NCBI RefSeq assembly: GCF_040649515.1
Contig: NZ_JBEZFP010000027.1
Span: forward strand, 1-64,000
Source: Yinghuangia elevatio
GTDB lineage: Bacteria; Actinomycetota; Actinomycetes; Streptomycetales; Streptomycetaceae
Length of the DNA: 64,000 bases
Reading direction: 5' to 3'
Shown here in pieces: positions 8,801-15,827 of this stretch. A program made the position numbers and the translations under genes. Position 1 is the stretch's first letter. Every line of letters begins with the position of its first letter. The notes below the pieces were generated by a model. The model made no database searches. It was not told the origin of the DNA and was given only the letters and a program-made list of their open reading frames with translations.

Positions 8801-9011
8801 AGCGCGGGAACACGTCCTTGAAGACGCGGGCCTCGATGTGGTGCGCACCCGGCATGCCGTTGGCGGTGGGCGGGCCCTCGTAGAAGACCCAGTTCGGTCC
8901 CTCGGCCGTGCGCTCCAGGGTGCGGTCGAAGATGTCGTGCTCCTGCCAGAACGCGAGAACGTCGTGTTCCATGGCGGGCAGATCGACCTGCGCCGGTACC
9001 GGGCGGTACAT
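5859..9011 (-). CDS. ileS: Isoleucyl-tRNA synthetase
   Basis: Class I aminoacyl-tRNA synthetase that charges tRNA-Ile, 1050 aa. The HIGH-type ATP motif is GMPGAHH (GAHH at residues 55-58). The editing domain contains LLVWTTTPWTLVSN, and the KMSKS-type motif is EDGRKMSKHLGN. These features, together with the length and the C-terminal anticodon-binding domain, place it in the long type found in actinobacteria, archaea and eukaryotes. The ATG at 9011 is preceded by GGAAGGAAGG. Translation is probably governed by the T-box leader upstream. A terminator hairpin and a GATC-rich repeat cluster follow the stop. Confidence 0.96.
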   Translation of the reverse strand: MYRPVPAQVDLPAMEHDVLAFWQEHDIFDRTLERTAEGPNWVFYEGPPTANGMPGAHHIEARVFKDVFPRFKTMKGHHVRRKAGWDCHGLPVELAVEKELGFSGKQDIEAYGIAEFNAKCRESVLRHVDAFEELTTRMGYWVDMSQAYRTMDPEYVESVWWSLKEIFDKGLLVQDYRVAPWCPRCGTGLSDHELAQGYETVVDPSVYVRFALTSGPLADRADLLVWTTTPWTLVSNTAAVVHPDVTYVMAAKDGERPVVVAEPLVEKALGEGWAATGERFTGRELERWAYRRPFDLVELEGANFVVLAEYVTTEDGTGIVHAAPAFGAEDLAAVRPYDLPVVNPVRTDGTFEEGLPLVGGVFFKKADEALVADLQARGLLFRHMEYEHTYPHCWRCHTALIYYAQPSWYIRTTAVKDALLRENERTNWYPDTVKHGRYGDWLDNNIDWALSRNRYWGTPLPIWRCAEGHLTCVGSLAELSELTGRDVSGLDPHRPYIDEVVFGCPAKSGDAACGAEAVRVPEVIDAWYDSGAMPFAQWGYPYRNREIFEQAYPAQFISEAIDQTRGWFYTLMAVGTIVFDRNSYENVVCLGHILAEDGRKMSKHLGNILQPIPLMDQHGADAVRWFMAAGGSPWAARRVGHGTIQEVVRKTLLTYWNSVSFQALYARTSGWTPSADDPAPADRPLLDKWLLSELHQLVADVDAAMEAFDTQRAGKALSAFVDDLSNWYVRRSRRRFWNGDAAALATLHTALETVTRLMAPLVPFITERVWQDIVRPVDAAAPESVHLAAWPVSDSALVDKELSAQMRLVRRLVELGRATRADSGVKIRQPLGRALIGAQGWDALSDELRAQIAEELNVVSLASLSDAGGDLVEFSAKGNFRALGKRFAKETPKVAGAVAAADAAELSAALKASGTATVLLDGAPVEVSADEVIITETPREGWAVASEAGATVALDLHLTDELRLAGTAREAIRLIQEARKTSGFDVADRIAVWWSADTSEHTRSALLAHGPQIAEEVLALQFAEGAPEDEELPLHGDENLGLRFWLRRIT

Positions 9012-9285
9012 ACGTGCCTTCCTTCCGCGGGCTCGTGAAAAGCTGCCGGCCGAAGGGACGAGGCGGCGAACGCCCCGCGGTACCACCCTTCTTGGCCGTG
9101 CCGGTGATGCGGCACGACCCTCTCGAGGTCAGCGAGCGCCGGTTCTACCCGGTCCACGGGGGACCGCTCTTCCGGCGGCTCCGGGGTGATCTTCGGACCG
9201 CGCACACCTCCGGGCTCCCACCGTCCCCGGATCGCTCAAGGCTGCGTGCGGACGTACTCGTCCCCATCGACACCGTCTCGCTTCC
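9012..9285 (-). promoter_or_regulatory. T-box riboswitch leader of ileS
   Basis: On the minus strand, AAGAAGGGTGGTACCGCGGG (core GGGTGGTACCGCGG at 9075-9088) is the hallmark T-box bulge sequence that reads the acceptor end of uncharged tRNA. Upstream lie stem-forming segments expected for stem I, and a candidate isoleucine specifier ATC at 9188-9190. The ribosome site GGAAGGAAGG directly before the ileS ATG can pair with CCCTTC in the segment after the T-box core. This fits the translational, Shine-Dalgarno-sequestering form known for actinobacterial ileS leaders. The outer limit is approximate. Confidence 0.85.
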
Positions 9286-9385
9286 CGGAATTCTACGGCC
9301 ACGCGCGACCCGCCCGCCCCCGGGTTTCGCGGGCTTCCCGGGTCCGGGCGGCCCGGGGCACGCCGGAGGGTGCGGCCGCGCGGGC

Positions 9386-9694
9386 ATGATGGTCGGCATG
9401 AGTCCCGCCCCCGTCCCCGACCCGGAGCCGCGGCGAATCGCGATCCGCGTCAAGCCCGGGGCGTCGCGTACCGCTGTCGGGGGCACGCACGGTGACGCGC
9501 TGGTGGTGGCGGTGAACGCGCGGGCGGTCGAGGGCAAGGCCACCGAGGCCGCGTTGAAGGCGCTCGCGGACGCGCTCGGGGTACGCCGGCGTCAGATCGT
9601 GCTCGTGACCGGTGCGACGAGCCGCGACAAGGTGGTCGAGGTCGCCGAACCCCCGGCCGGCCTCGACGCGGCCCTCGCAGACCTGCGCGGCTGA
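9386..9694 (+). CDS. DUF167 (YggU) family protein
   Basis: Small soluble protein of about 102 aa. The family signature is IAIRVKPGASRTAVGG, followed by ALVVAVNARAVEGKATEAAL and a C-terminal VLVTGATSRDKVVEV. The function is unknown. ATGs occur at 9386, 9389 and 9398 in the same frame; none has a strong ribosome site at ideal spacing, so the exact start is open. It is transcribed away from ileS, with the T-box leader in between. Confidence 0.85.
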   Translation: MMVGMSPAPVPDPEPRRIAIRVKPGASRTAVGGTHGDALVVAVNARAVEGKATEAALKALADALGVRRRQIVLVTGATSRDKVVEVAEPPAGLDAALADLRG

Positions 9695-10015
9695 CCCGCG
9701 TACGCCTGCTTTCGGCCCGCGGTCTGCCCGGTCCGGTGTTTCCGTGGAGTTACCGCTCGGTAGCGCTGCGTTCAAGGGTGCCTAACGATCCAACCGGCAT
9801 CCGGTAACGAAGCGGACACGCACAACTAGGGATAGTCACGCCCGGTTCTGGGCACAACCGACTTACGTTGCCGGTCGCCGGGGCAGCCGAAGCCCCCGGA
9901 CCCGGCAGCGCGCCCTGTTGTCGGGGGCATGGGGTGGGCGTAAGCTTCCCGAGCTGTTTTGTGAATTTTGTGCAGTATGTCCGGAAAGACCCTACGGAAC
10001 GAGGGGGCCGTGACC
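9695..10015. other. Intergenic region upstream of the DksA/TraR-type gene
   Basis: About 320 bases with no convincing ORF on either strand. It contains a short CCGGCATCCGG dyad near 9794-9804 and a distinctly AT-rich patch (9957-9980, TTTTGTGAATTTTGTGCAG) shortly before the DksA-type start, which is a reasonable place for promoter elements. I could not define a -10/-35 pair with confidence, and it matches no RNA family I can recognise by eye. Confidence 0.4.
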
Positions 10016-10654
10016 ATGGCGGAAAGCGGCAAGGCGGCCGGAGGACGGGCCCGCAGCACAACGACGGCCAGGTCCACCAAGACCGCGGGAAGCGCCGCAG
10101 CGTCCGGCGGGCCGACCAGGAGCACCCGCTCCACAACGGCGCGCGCGGCCACGTCGGCGGCCAAGGCCAAGGCCGCCCCGGTGGCCGCAACCACCGGCGC
10201 CCCGGTGCGTACCGCGACGGCCACGGCTGTCGCCCCGCCACCGGGCGGTATTCACGAGGCGGCCACGTACCCGGTCCGTCCGGGCGAGGACCCGTGGACC
10301 GAAGACGAGCTGCGCGAACTGCGGGACGGCCTCATCGACGAGGTCGCCCGGCTCAACAGCGAGATCCAGTACGCCGAGCACGAGATCGCCGACATGCTGC
10401 GCGACTCCGGCGACGGCGCGGGCGACGACCAGGCGGACGCCGGGACCAAGAACTTCGAGCGCGAGCACGAGATGGCCCTGACGAACCAGACCCGTGGCAT
10501 GCTGAGCCAGTCGGAGCGGGCCCTGCGCAGGCTCGCCGACGGCACGTACGGTGCCTGCGAGTCGTGCGCATCGCCCATCGGGAAGGCGCGACTCCAGGTC
10601 TTCCCGCGTGCGACCCTGTGTGTCACCTGCAAAGAGCGCGAGGAACGCCGATAA
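10016..10654 (+). CDS. DksA/TraR-type C4 zinc-finger protein with Ala/Thr/Lys-rich tail
   Basis: Protein of 212 aa with two parts. Residues 1-80 are a low-complexity Ala/Thr/Ser/Lys/Arg-rich tail resembling histone H1-like or nucleic-acid-binding tails. Residues 95-212 are a DksA/TraR-type domain: a helical coiled-coil hairpin (DELRELRDGLIDEVARLNSE) and a C-terminal zinc finger with CESC and CVTC pairs around ALRRLADGTYGACE. DksA relatives act on RNA polymerase through the secondary channel. GAGGGGG at 10001-10007 with 8-base spacing supports ATG 10016 over the GTG at 10010. It lies upstream of lspA as in streptomycetes. Confidence 0.85.
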   Translation: MAESGKAAGGRARSTTTARSTKTAGSAAASGGPTRSTRSTTARAATSAAKAKAAPVAATTGAPVRTATATAVAPPPGGIHEAATYPVRPGEDPWTEDELRELRDGLIDEVARLNSEIQYAEHEIADMLRDSGDGAGDDQADAGTKNFEREHEMALTNQTRGMLSQSERALRRLADGTYGACESCASPIGKARLQVFPRATLCVTCKEREERR

Positions 10655-11579
10655 CGACCGGGCCGCCCCGGACGGCTGCTCCGCGCTGGACCTAGGAGCG
10701 GAGCGAGCCATCGGCACCGGAGCGGAACGGCGGGACGGCAGCACGCCCCTCGCCGCCCAGGACACGGACAGGGGCGCCCGCCCGGGCACCCGGCAGGACA
10801 TCGCGAAGGACGGCACCACGGACAGCGGCACGGGAGCGACCTCCGGGCCCGCCGACGACCGCCCCGCCGACTCGGGGGGCGGTCGTCCGGCCGATTCCGA
10901 CGACGGCGCGGCGGACTCCTCCGCCGCGCCGTCGCAGCGCGTACGCCGGCCCCGCATCGCCGTCCTGCTCGGCGTCGCCGCCTTCGCCTACGCCCTCGAC
11001 CTGGTCACCAAGCTCGTCGTGGTGGCGAAGCTGGAGGGCGAGGCGCCGATCGACGTGATCGGCGACTGGCTCCAGTTCCGCGGCACCCGCAACCCGGGTG
11101 CGGCGTTCGGCATGGGCCAGGCGTACACGATCGTCTTCACGCTGATCGCGACGGCGGTCATCGTGGTGATCCTGCGGCTCGCCCGCAAGCTCTACAGCCT
11201 CCCGTGGGGGATCGCGCTCGGCCTGCTGCTCGGCGGCGCGCTCGGCAACCTGACCGACCGGCTGCTGCGCTCGCCCGGGTTCCTGCGCGGGCACGTCGTC
11301 GACTTCATCGCCCCCAAGCACTTCGCGGTCTTCAACCTCGCCGACTCGGCCATCGTGGTCGGCGGCTGCCTGATCGTGCTGCTGTCCTTCCTGGGCCTCC
11401 AGCCGGACGGGACGCGGGAGGGCGACGAGCCCGAGGACGCCGACGAGTCCGAGCGGGCGGATGCCGCCGACCGCGCCGAACCCGCCGAACCCGCGGACCC
11501 CGCCGACCCCTCGGAGGGCGCCGAGAGCGGCGATCCCCGCGGGGACGCCCGCCGTGACCAGGGCGAGAAGACGGACTGA
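10620..11579 (+). CDS. lspA: Lipoprotein signal peptidase II
   Basis: Membrane aspartyl protease that removes signal peptides from lipidated prolipoproteins. The core (10957-11400) has four hydrophobic helices and the family motifs LDLVTKLVVVAKL, RGTRNPGAAFGMG, GNLTDRLLRSPGFLRGHVVDF and FNLADSAI; the Asp residues of VVDF and LADSA are the catalytic pair. Long hydrophilic, low-complexity tails flank the core (N-terminal Asp/Gly/Ser-rich, C-terminal Asp/Glu/Pro/Ala-rich). No ATG, GTG or TTG occurs in frame between the preceding stop (10654) and the first helix. The listed GTG at 10620 overlaps the upstream gene. An ATC at 10710 preceded by GGAG is a possible non-standard start. Confidence 0.85.
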   Translation: MSPAKSARNADNDRAAPDGCSALDLGAERAIGTGAERRDGSTPLAAQDTDRGARPGTRQDIAKDGTTDSGTGATSGPADDRPADSGGGRPADSDDGAADSSAAPSQRVRRPRIAVLLGVAAFAYALDLVTKLVVVAKLEGEAPIDVIGDWLQFRGTRNPGAAFGMGQAYTIVFTLIATAVIVVILRLARKLYSLPWGIALGLLLGGALGNLTDRLLRSPGFLRGHVVDFIAPKHFAVFNLADSAIVVGGCLIVLLSFLGLQPDGTREGDEPEDADESERADAADRAEPAEPADPADPSEGAESGDPRGDARRDQGEKTD

Positions 11580-11604
11580 TCCCCGCACCCGGCATACTCG
11601 ACGG

Positions 11605-12552
11605 GTGACCTCCTCCACCGGCTCGCCCGAAATCCGCACGCTGCCCGTACCCGACGGCCTCGAAGGCGAGCGCCTCGACGCCGCGCTCGCCCGGATGTTC
11701 GGGTTCTCCCGCACCCGGGCCGCCGAACTGGCCGCGGCCGGGAAGGTGCTGGTCGACGGCAAGCCGGCGGGCAAGTCCGACCGGGTGGCCGGCGGCGCCT
11801 GGCTGGAGGTCGAGATGCCCGAGGCCCCCGCACCGGTACGCATCGTCGCCGAGCCGGTGCCCGGCATGGCCGTCGTGCACGACGACGAGCACATCGTCGT
11901 CGTCGACAAGCCCCTCGGCGTCGCCGCCCACCCCAGCCCCGGCTGGCAGGGCACCACCGTCGTCGGCGGCCTTGCCGCCGCCGGCTACCGCATCTCCACC
12001 TCCGGCGCCGCCGAGCGCCAGGGCGTCGTGCACCGCCTCGACGCCGGGACCAGCGGGCTGATGGTGGTGGCCAAGTCGGAGCGCGCGTACACCCTACTCA
12101 AGCAGCAGTTCCGCGACCGCACCGTGGACAAGCGCTACCACGCGCTCGTGCAGGGCCACCTCGACCCGCTGTCCGGCACGGTCGACGCCCCGATCGACCG
12201 GCACCCCAAGCACGACTGGAAGTGGGCAGTCGTCGCGAGCGGCAAGCCCAGCGTCACGCATTACGACACCGTCGAGGCGTTCCGCGCCGCGAGCCTGCTG
12301 TCCATCAAGCTGGAGACCGGGCGCACCCACCAGATCCGCGTGCACATGTCGTCGCTGCGCCACCCGTGCGTGGGCGACATGATGTACGGCGCCGACCCCA
12401 CCCTCGCCAAGCGCCTCGGCGTGGACCGGCAGTGGTTGCACGCGGTGCACCTCGGCTTCGAGCACCCGGGCAGCGGCGACTGGGTGGAGTTCGACAGCAC
12501 GTACCCGGACGACCTGGCCCGGGCGCTGGAACGCGTCTCCGACGGGCAGTAG
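11605..12552 (+). CDS. rluD: RluD-type large-subunit pseudouridine synthase
   Basis: RNA pseudouridine synthase of 315 aa. An S4 RNA-binding domain (about residues 22-70, ERLDAALARMFGFSRTRAAE) precedes the catalytic domain. The active-site loop is VVHRLDAGTSGLMVVAK with the catalytic Asp in HRLD. Other conserved segments are VVDKPLGVAAHP, KRYHALVQG and LETGRTHQIRVH. By family it would modify 23S rRNA helix 69, but substrate cannot be fixed from sequence. The GTG start at 11605 is 25 bases after the lspA stop, so the two are probably co-transcribed. Confidence 0.9.
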   Translation: MTSSTGSPEIRTLPVPDGLEGERLDAALARMFGFSRTRAAELAAAGKVLVDGKPAGKSDRVAGGAWLEVEMPEAPAPVRIVAEPVPGMAVVHDDEHIVVVDKPLGVAAHPSPGWQGTTVVGGLAAAGYRISTSGAAERQGVVHRLDAGTSGLMVVAKSERAYTLLKQQFRDRTVDKRYHALVQGHLDPLSGTVDAPIDRHPKHDWKWAVVASGKPSVTHYDTVEAFRAASLLSIKLETGRTHQIRVHMSSLRHPCVGDMMYGADPTLAKRLGVDRQWLHAVHLGFEHPGSGDWVEFDSTYPDDLARALERVSDGQ

Positions 12553-12762
12553 GCCCGCGGCGGCCGCCTGCCGACCGCCGGCGGTCGGACTACCGCCGGC
12601 CCGATTGCCGTTGGCCGGACCGCCCTCGACCGGACCGTCTTGCGCTCCGGCGTCGGCTGCCGACGACGCGGCCGCGGCCGGTGCGGGGCGCCTCCCGCAA
12701 AAACGGATAATTCCGGCGTAGCGTGACCCCACCCGTGTTCCGGCGGCGCGTGGGGGAGTCCC

Positions 12763-14367
12763 GTGGACCAGCTGACCGTCCTGTTCCTGCTGTTCCTGGT
12801 CACGCTCGTCGCGGTCCCGGTGGCGTCGTGGATCCGGATGCCGTACCCGGTCGTCATCACCATCGGCGGACTGCTGCTCGCCGTCGTGCCGGGCCTGCCG
12901 GAACTGCGGCTCGATCCGGAAATGCTGCTCCCGCTCCTGCTGCCCCCGCTGCTGCACACCGCCGGATGGCGGACGAGCTGGCGCGAGTTCCTCGCCAACG
13001 CCAAGGCCATCCTGCTGCTCGCGGTGGCGCTGGTCTTCGTCACGACGGCGGCGGTCGCGTTCGTCGCCCACCAGGTCGTGCCCGGCCTGCCGATCGCCGC
13101 CGCCCTGGCGCTCGGCGCGCTGGTCGCCCCGCCCGACCCGGTCGCGGCGTCGGCCGTCGCGTCGACGCTGCGCCTGCCCCGGCGCCTGCTGTCGATCCTG
13201 GAGAGCGAGGGCCTCTTCAACGACGTGACCGCGATCGTGCTCTACCAGGTCGCGGTCGCGGCGGCGGTCACCGGCTCGTTCTCGGCCGGGGAGGCGGTCG
13301 GCAAGTTCTTCCTGTCGGCCGCCGTCGCGGTCGCGGTCGGCTGGGGCGTCTCGATGGTGGCCCGATGGGGCTTCCGCTACCTGAACGACGAGCGCCTGCG
13401 CGTGATGGGCTCGTTCATCGTCCCGTTCGTCGCCTACATCGGCTCCGACGAACTCGGCGGCTCGGGCGTGCTCGCGGTCATCGTCAACGTGCTCATCATG
13501 CGGGCGAAGAACGTCGAGCCCGACGAGCCGATCGGCCGCGTCTCCGGCGGCGTCTTCTGGGCGGTCCTGGAACTCATAGTCACCGGGCTGACCTTCGGCA
13601 TCATCGGCCTGGAACTGAGAGTGGTCCTGCAGGCCCTCGGCGACGACACCGGCGACGTCCTCGCCGAGGCCGCGGCCGTGGTCGCGACCGTCATCGTGGT
13701 ACGCGGCGTCTGGCTCTTCCCCACCGCCGTCCTGGCCCGGCGCCGCAACCGGCGCGCGGCGGACGAGGACGACCCCGACGTCAAGGACCTCGCGCCGGTC
13801 GGTCCGCGCGAGACGGCGGTGCTGTGGTGGGCGGGCATGCGCGGCGTGGCCACCGTCGCGCTGGTGCTGGCCCTGCCGCGTACCACCGACGCGGGCGACC
13901 CCTTCCCGGGGCGCGACCGCCTGATCGTGATCGCGTTCGCGGTGGTGATGGTGACGCTCGTCTTCCAGGGGCTGACGCTGCCCTGGCTGGTCAAGCGGCT
14001 CGGCGTCCGCGAGTCGGAGGACGCGGCGGGTGCCGCCGAGGAGGCCCTGCGGGTGCGCTGCGCGAAAGCCGCCCTCGCCCGGCTGCGCGAGATGGAGGCG
14101 GGTGGCGAACTGCCCGACGAGGTCATCGAGACGCTGCGCGCCCGCCAGCAGGCGATCATCGCGCGGGTGCGGCCGGACGCGTACGAGGAGGACGCCCGCA
14201 AGGCGCTCGCCGAGAGCGGCCGCCGCAAGAGGCAGCTGCGGCGGGTCGAGGAGGAGCTTGCCGAGGCGTCACGAGAGGAACTGCAGCGCGCCCGCGCGGA
14301 GCCGGGCCAGGACCCGGTGGCCGTCGACCGCATCATGCGCCGCATCGACCTGCGCCGGATCGTCTGA
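12763..14367 (+). CDS. Na+/H+ antiporter, CPA1 family
   Basis: Integral membrane cation/proton exchanger of 534 aa. About twelve hydrophobic helices occupy residues 1-425. The ion-binding helix contains LVAPPDPVAASAVASTLRLP and then ILESEGLFNDVTAIVLY, matching the ND-type and ESEGLFND motifs of bacterial CPA1 exchangers. A soluble, charged C-terminal tail (about 430-534) is helical. The GTG start at 12763 has GGGGGAG just upstream. The gene stands apart from rluD by 210 bases and has no regulator beside it. Confidence 0.88.
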   Translation: MDQLTVLFLLFLVTLVAVPVASWIRMPYPVVITIGGLLLAVVPGLPELRLDPEMLLPLLLPPLLHTAGWRTSWREFLANAKAILLLAVALVFVTTAAVAFVAHQVVPGLPIAAALALGALVAPPDPVAASAVASTLRLPRRLLSILESEGLFNDVTAIVLYQVAVAAAVTGSFSAGEAVGKFFLSAAVAVAVGWGVSMVARWGFRYLNDERLRVMGSFIVPFVAYIGSDELGGSGVLAVIVNVLIMRAKNVEPDEPIGRVSGGVFWAVLELIVTGLTFGIIGLELRVVLQALGDDTGDVLAEAAAVVATVIVVRGVWLFPTAVLARRRNRRAADEDDPDVKDLAPVGPRETAVLWWAGMRGVATVALVLALPRTTDAGDPFPGRDRLIVIAFAVVMVTLVFQGLTLPWLVKRLGVRESEDAAGAAEEALRVRCAKAALARLREMEAGGELPDEVIETLRARQQAIIARVRPDAYEEDARKALAESGRRKRQLRRVEEELAEASREELQRARAEPGQDPVAVDRIMRRIDLRRIV

Positions 14368-14410
14368 ACGTGTGGAGCCCCGGCCGCCGGTCGGACCATC
14401 GGGCGGACCG

Positions 14411-14431
14411 GGCGCGGGGAAGTCCCCGCGA
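14411..14431 (+). terminator. Possible terminator hairpin after the antiporter gene
   Basis: CGCGGGG at 14413-14419 pairs with CCCCGCG at 14424-14430 across a 4-base loop, 45 bases beyond the antiporter stop. The stem is short and lacks a U run. Just downstream (14445-14474) the 14-mer CCCGGCCCTGACAC is duplicated. The remainder of the gap up to 14678 holds only CA-rich sequence with no supported gene. Confidence 0.35.
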
Positions 14432-14678
14432 CTCCGGAGACGCACCCGGCCCTGACACTCCCCGGCCCTGACACACAGGCGTCGTGTGGTGCCCTGGTGG
14501 CCCATCCGGCGGGCGGGCGGGGATCATGGGGTCGGCAACACGCACCCGCACACCGGCGGACTGCGCCCGCACATCACCCACGTGCACCCGCACACACCTG
14601 CATGCACTCGTACGAGCTCGCACGAACGAACCAGCGCTCGCCCGCACGACATCGCAGCACCGAGAGACGAGGACCCCT

Positions 14679-15260
14679 GTGGCCCGCATCATCCTGTTCC
14701 ATTCCGCGTACGGACTGCGCCCGGCCGTCCTCGACGCCGCCGAGCGCCTGCGCGCCGCGGGCCACGAGGTCGAGGCCCCCGACCTCTATGACGGCCGCGT
14801 CGTCGACACCGTCGAGGAAGGCATGGAGATCAAGGACGAGATCGGCACCGAAGAGCTGCTGCGCCGCGCGGTCGCGGCCGCCGCCCCGCTCGGCAAGGGC
14901 GTCGTCTACTCCGGCTTCTCGATGGGCGCCTCGCTCGCCCAGAACCTGGCGCTCGCCGACGAGCACGCCGGCGGCCTGCTGATGTTCCACGGCACGTCCG
15001 ACCTGCGCGACGAGGCGGAGACCGAGTCCGCCGTACAGCTGCACGTCGCGGACCCGGACCCGTTCGAGACCGAGGACTGGCTCAACGCCTGGTACCTGCG
15101 CATGGTCGCCGCGGGCGCCGACGTCGAGGTCTACCGCTACCGGGGCGCCGGGCACGTCTTCACCGACCCCGACCTGCCCGACTTCGACGCCGAGGCGGCC
15201 GACCGGGCGTGGGCGGCGGCGCTGGCGTTCCTCGAAGAGATGGATGCAAACGCGGCGTAG
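14679..15260 (+). CDS. Dienelactone hydrolase family protein (Ser nucleophile)
   Basis: Alpha/beta hydrolase of 193 aa. The nucleophile elbow is YSGFSMGASLAQ, so the nucleophile is Ser where classical dienelactone hydrolases have Cys. The general fold is supported by ILFHSAYGLRPAVLDAAERL at the start and by the histidine in YRGAGHVFTDPDLPDF near the end. It is cytoplasmic (no signal peptide). The substrate cannot be inferred. GTG at 14679 follows GACGAGGA at good spacing; longer readings are His/Arg-rich and unlikely. The next gene begins 36 bases later. Confidence 0.82.
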   Translation: MARIILFHSAYGLRPAVLDAAERLRAAGHEVEAPDLYDGRVVDTVEEGMEIKDEIGTEELLRRAVAAAAPLGKGVVYSGFSMGASLAQNLALADEHAGGLLMFHGTSDLRDEAETESAVQLHVADPDPFETEDWLNAWYLRMVAAGADVEVYRYRGAGHVFTDPDLPDFDAEAADRAWAAALAFLEEMDANAA

Positions 15261-15296
15261 CAGGCGGCTCGCCCGTCGGCATGTGACGATTTACGG

Positions 15297-15770
15297 GTGT
15301 TGGGATGGGACGAATTCTGGGAGCTCATCGACCTGCTCGGCGGTCGTGCGGACGACGACGCCTGTGAGCGGTTGACCGAGGTGCTCGCCACCCGCTCGAA
15401 GTCGGCGATCATCGGGTTCGCCGACCTCCTGGCGGAGGCGCTGTACCGACTGGACCGCGCCGATCTCGCGGCGCTGCCTTACATCGACGTGACGGATCGT
15501 CAGGGCGTGCCCGTGCCGATGTCCGCCGACGGATTCCTGTACGCGCGGTGCGGTGTCGTCGCGGCCGGGCGGGAGGCGTACGCCCACGTGCTCGCCGAGC
15601 CGTCCGAGTTCTGCCGCTACACGGCCGCCGAGTACGACGGGGAAGCCCTTCTCTACGTCGCGGAGGACGCGTGGGAGGAGCTGACCGGGCGGCCGTGGCG
15701 GCACGAGGAGCCCTTCGACTACGAGACCGGGTCGAACCCGGAGGGCTGGCCGGGCTCGGCTCCGCTCTGA
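15297..15770 (+). CDS. DUF4240 domain-containing protein
   Basis: Acidic soluble protein of 157 aa. It starts with the DUF4240 signature WDEFWELIDLLGG and contains DGFLYARCGVVAAGREAYAH and the aromatic-rich tail EELTGRPWRHEEPFDYETGSN. The function is unknown. GTG 15297 and TTG 15300 are adjacent possible starts. The stop codon lies within an 11-bp tandem repeat. It is convergent with the MscS-type gene, whose stop is 57 bases away. Confidence 0.78.
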   Translation: MLGWDEFWELIDLLGGRADDDACERLTEVLATRSKSAIIGFADLLAEALYRLDRADLAALPYIDVTDRQGVPVPMSADGFLYARCGVVAAGREAYAHVLAEPSEFCRYTAAEYDGEALLYVAEDAWEELTGRPWRHEEPFDYETGSNPEGWPGSAPL

Positions 15771-15805
15771 ACCCGCTCTGAACCCGCTCTGAACCCCGCT
15801 CTGAC
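15762..15805. repeat. 11-bp tandem repeat at the end of the DUF4240 gene
   Basis: CCGCTCTGAAC is repeated three times without error (15762-15772, 15773-15783, 15784-15794), and a fourth partial copy follows after one inserted C. The DUF4240 stop codon TGA (15768-15770) is part of the first unit, so the repeat reproduces the stop downstream. Confidence 0.85.
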
Positions 15806-15827
15806 CGGCCGCCCTCGCCGGGCACCC

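Noticed and set aside
5907..9038. A 1043-codon frame on + opposite ileS
   Set aside because: Composition is Arg/Val/Gly/Gln-rich without motifs; the minus strand carries an unmistakable IleRS.
9695..10015. c-di-AMP (ydaO-type) riboswitch ahead of the DksA/TraR-type gene
   Set aside because: The region has a CCGG dyad and AT-rich end, but I could not match the conserved ydaO core, so it is left as plain intergenic.
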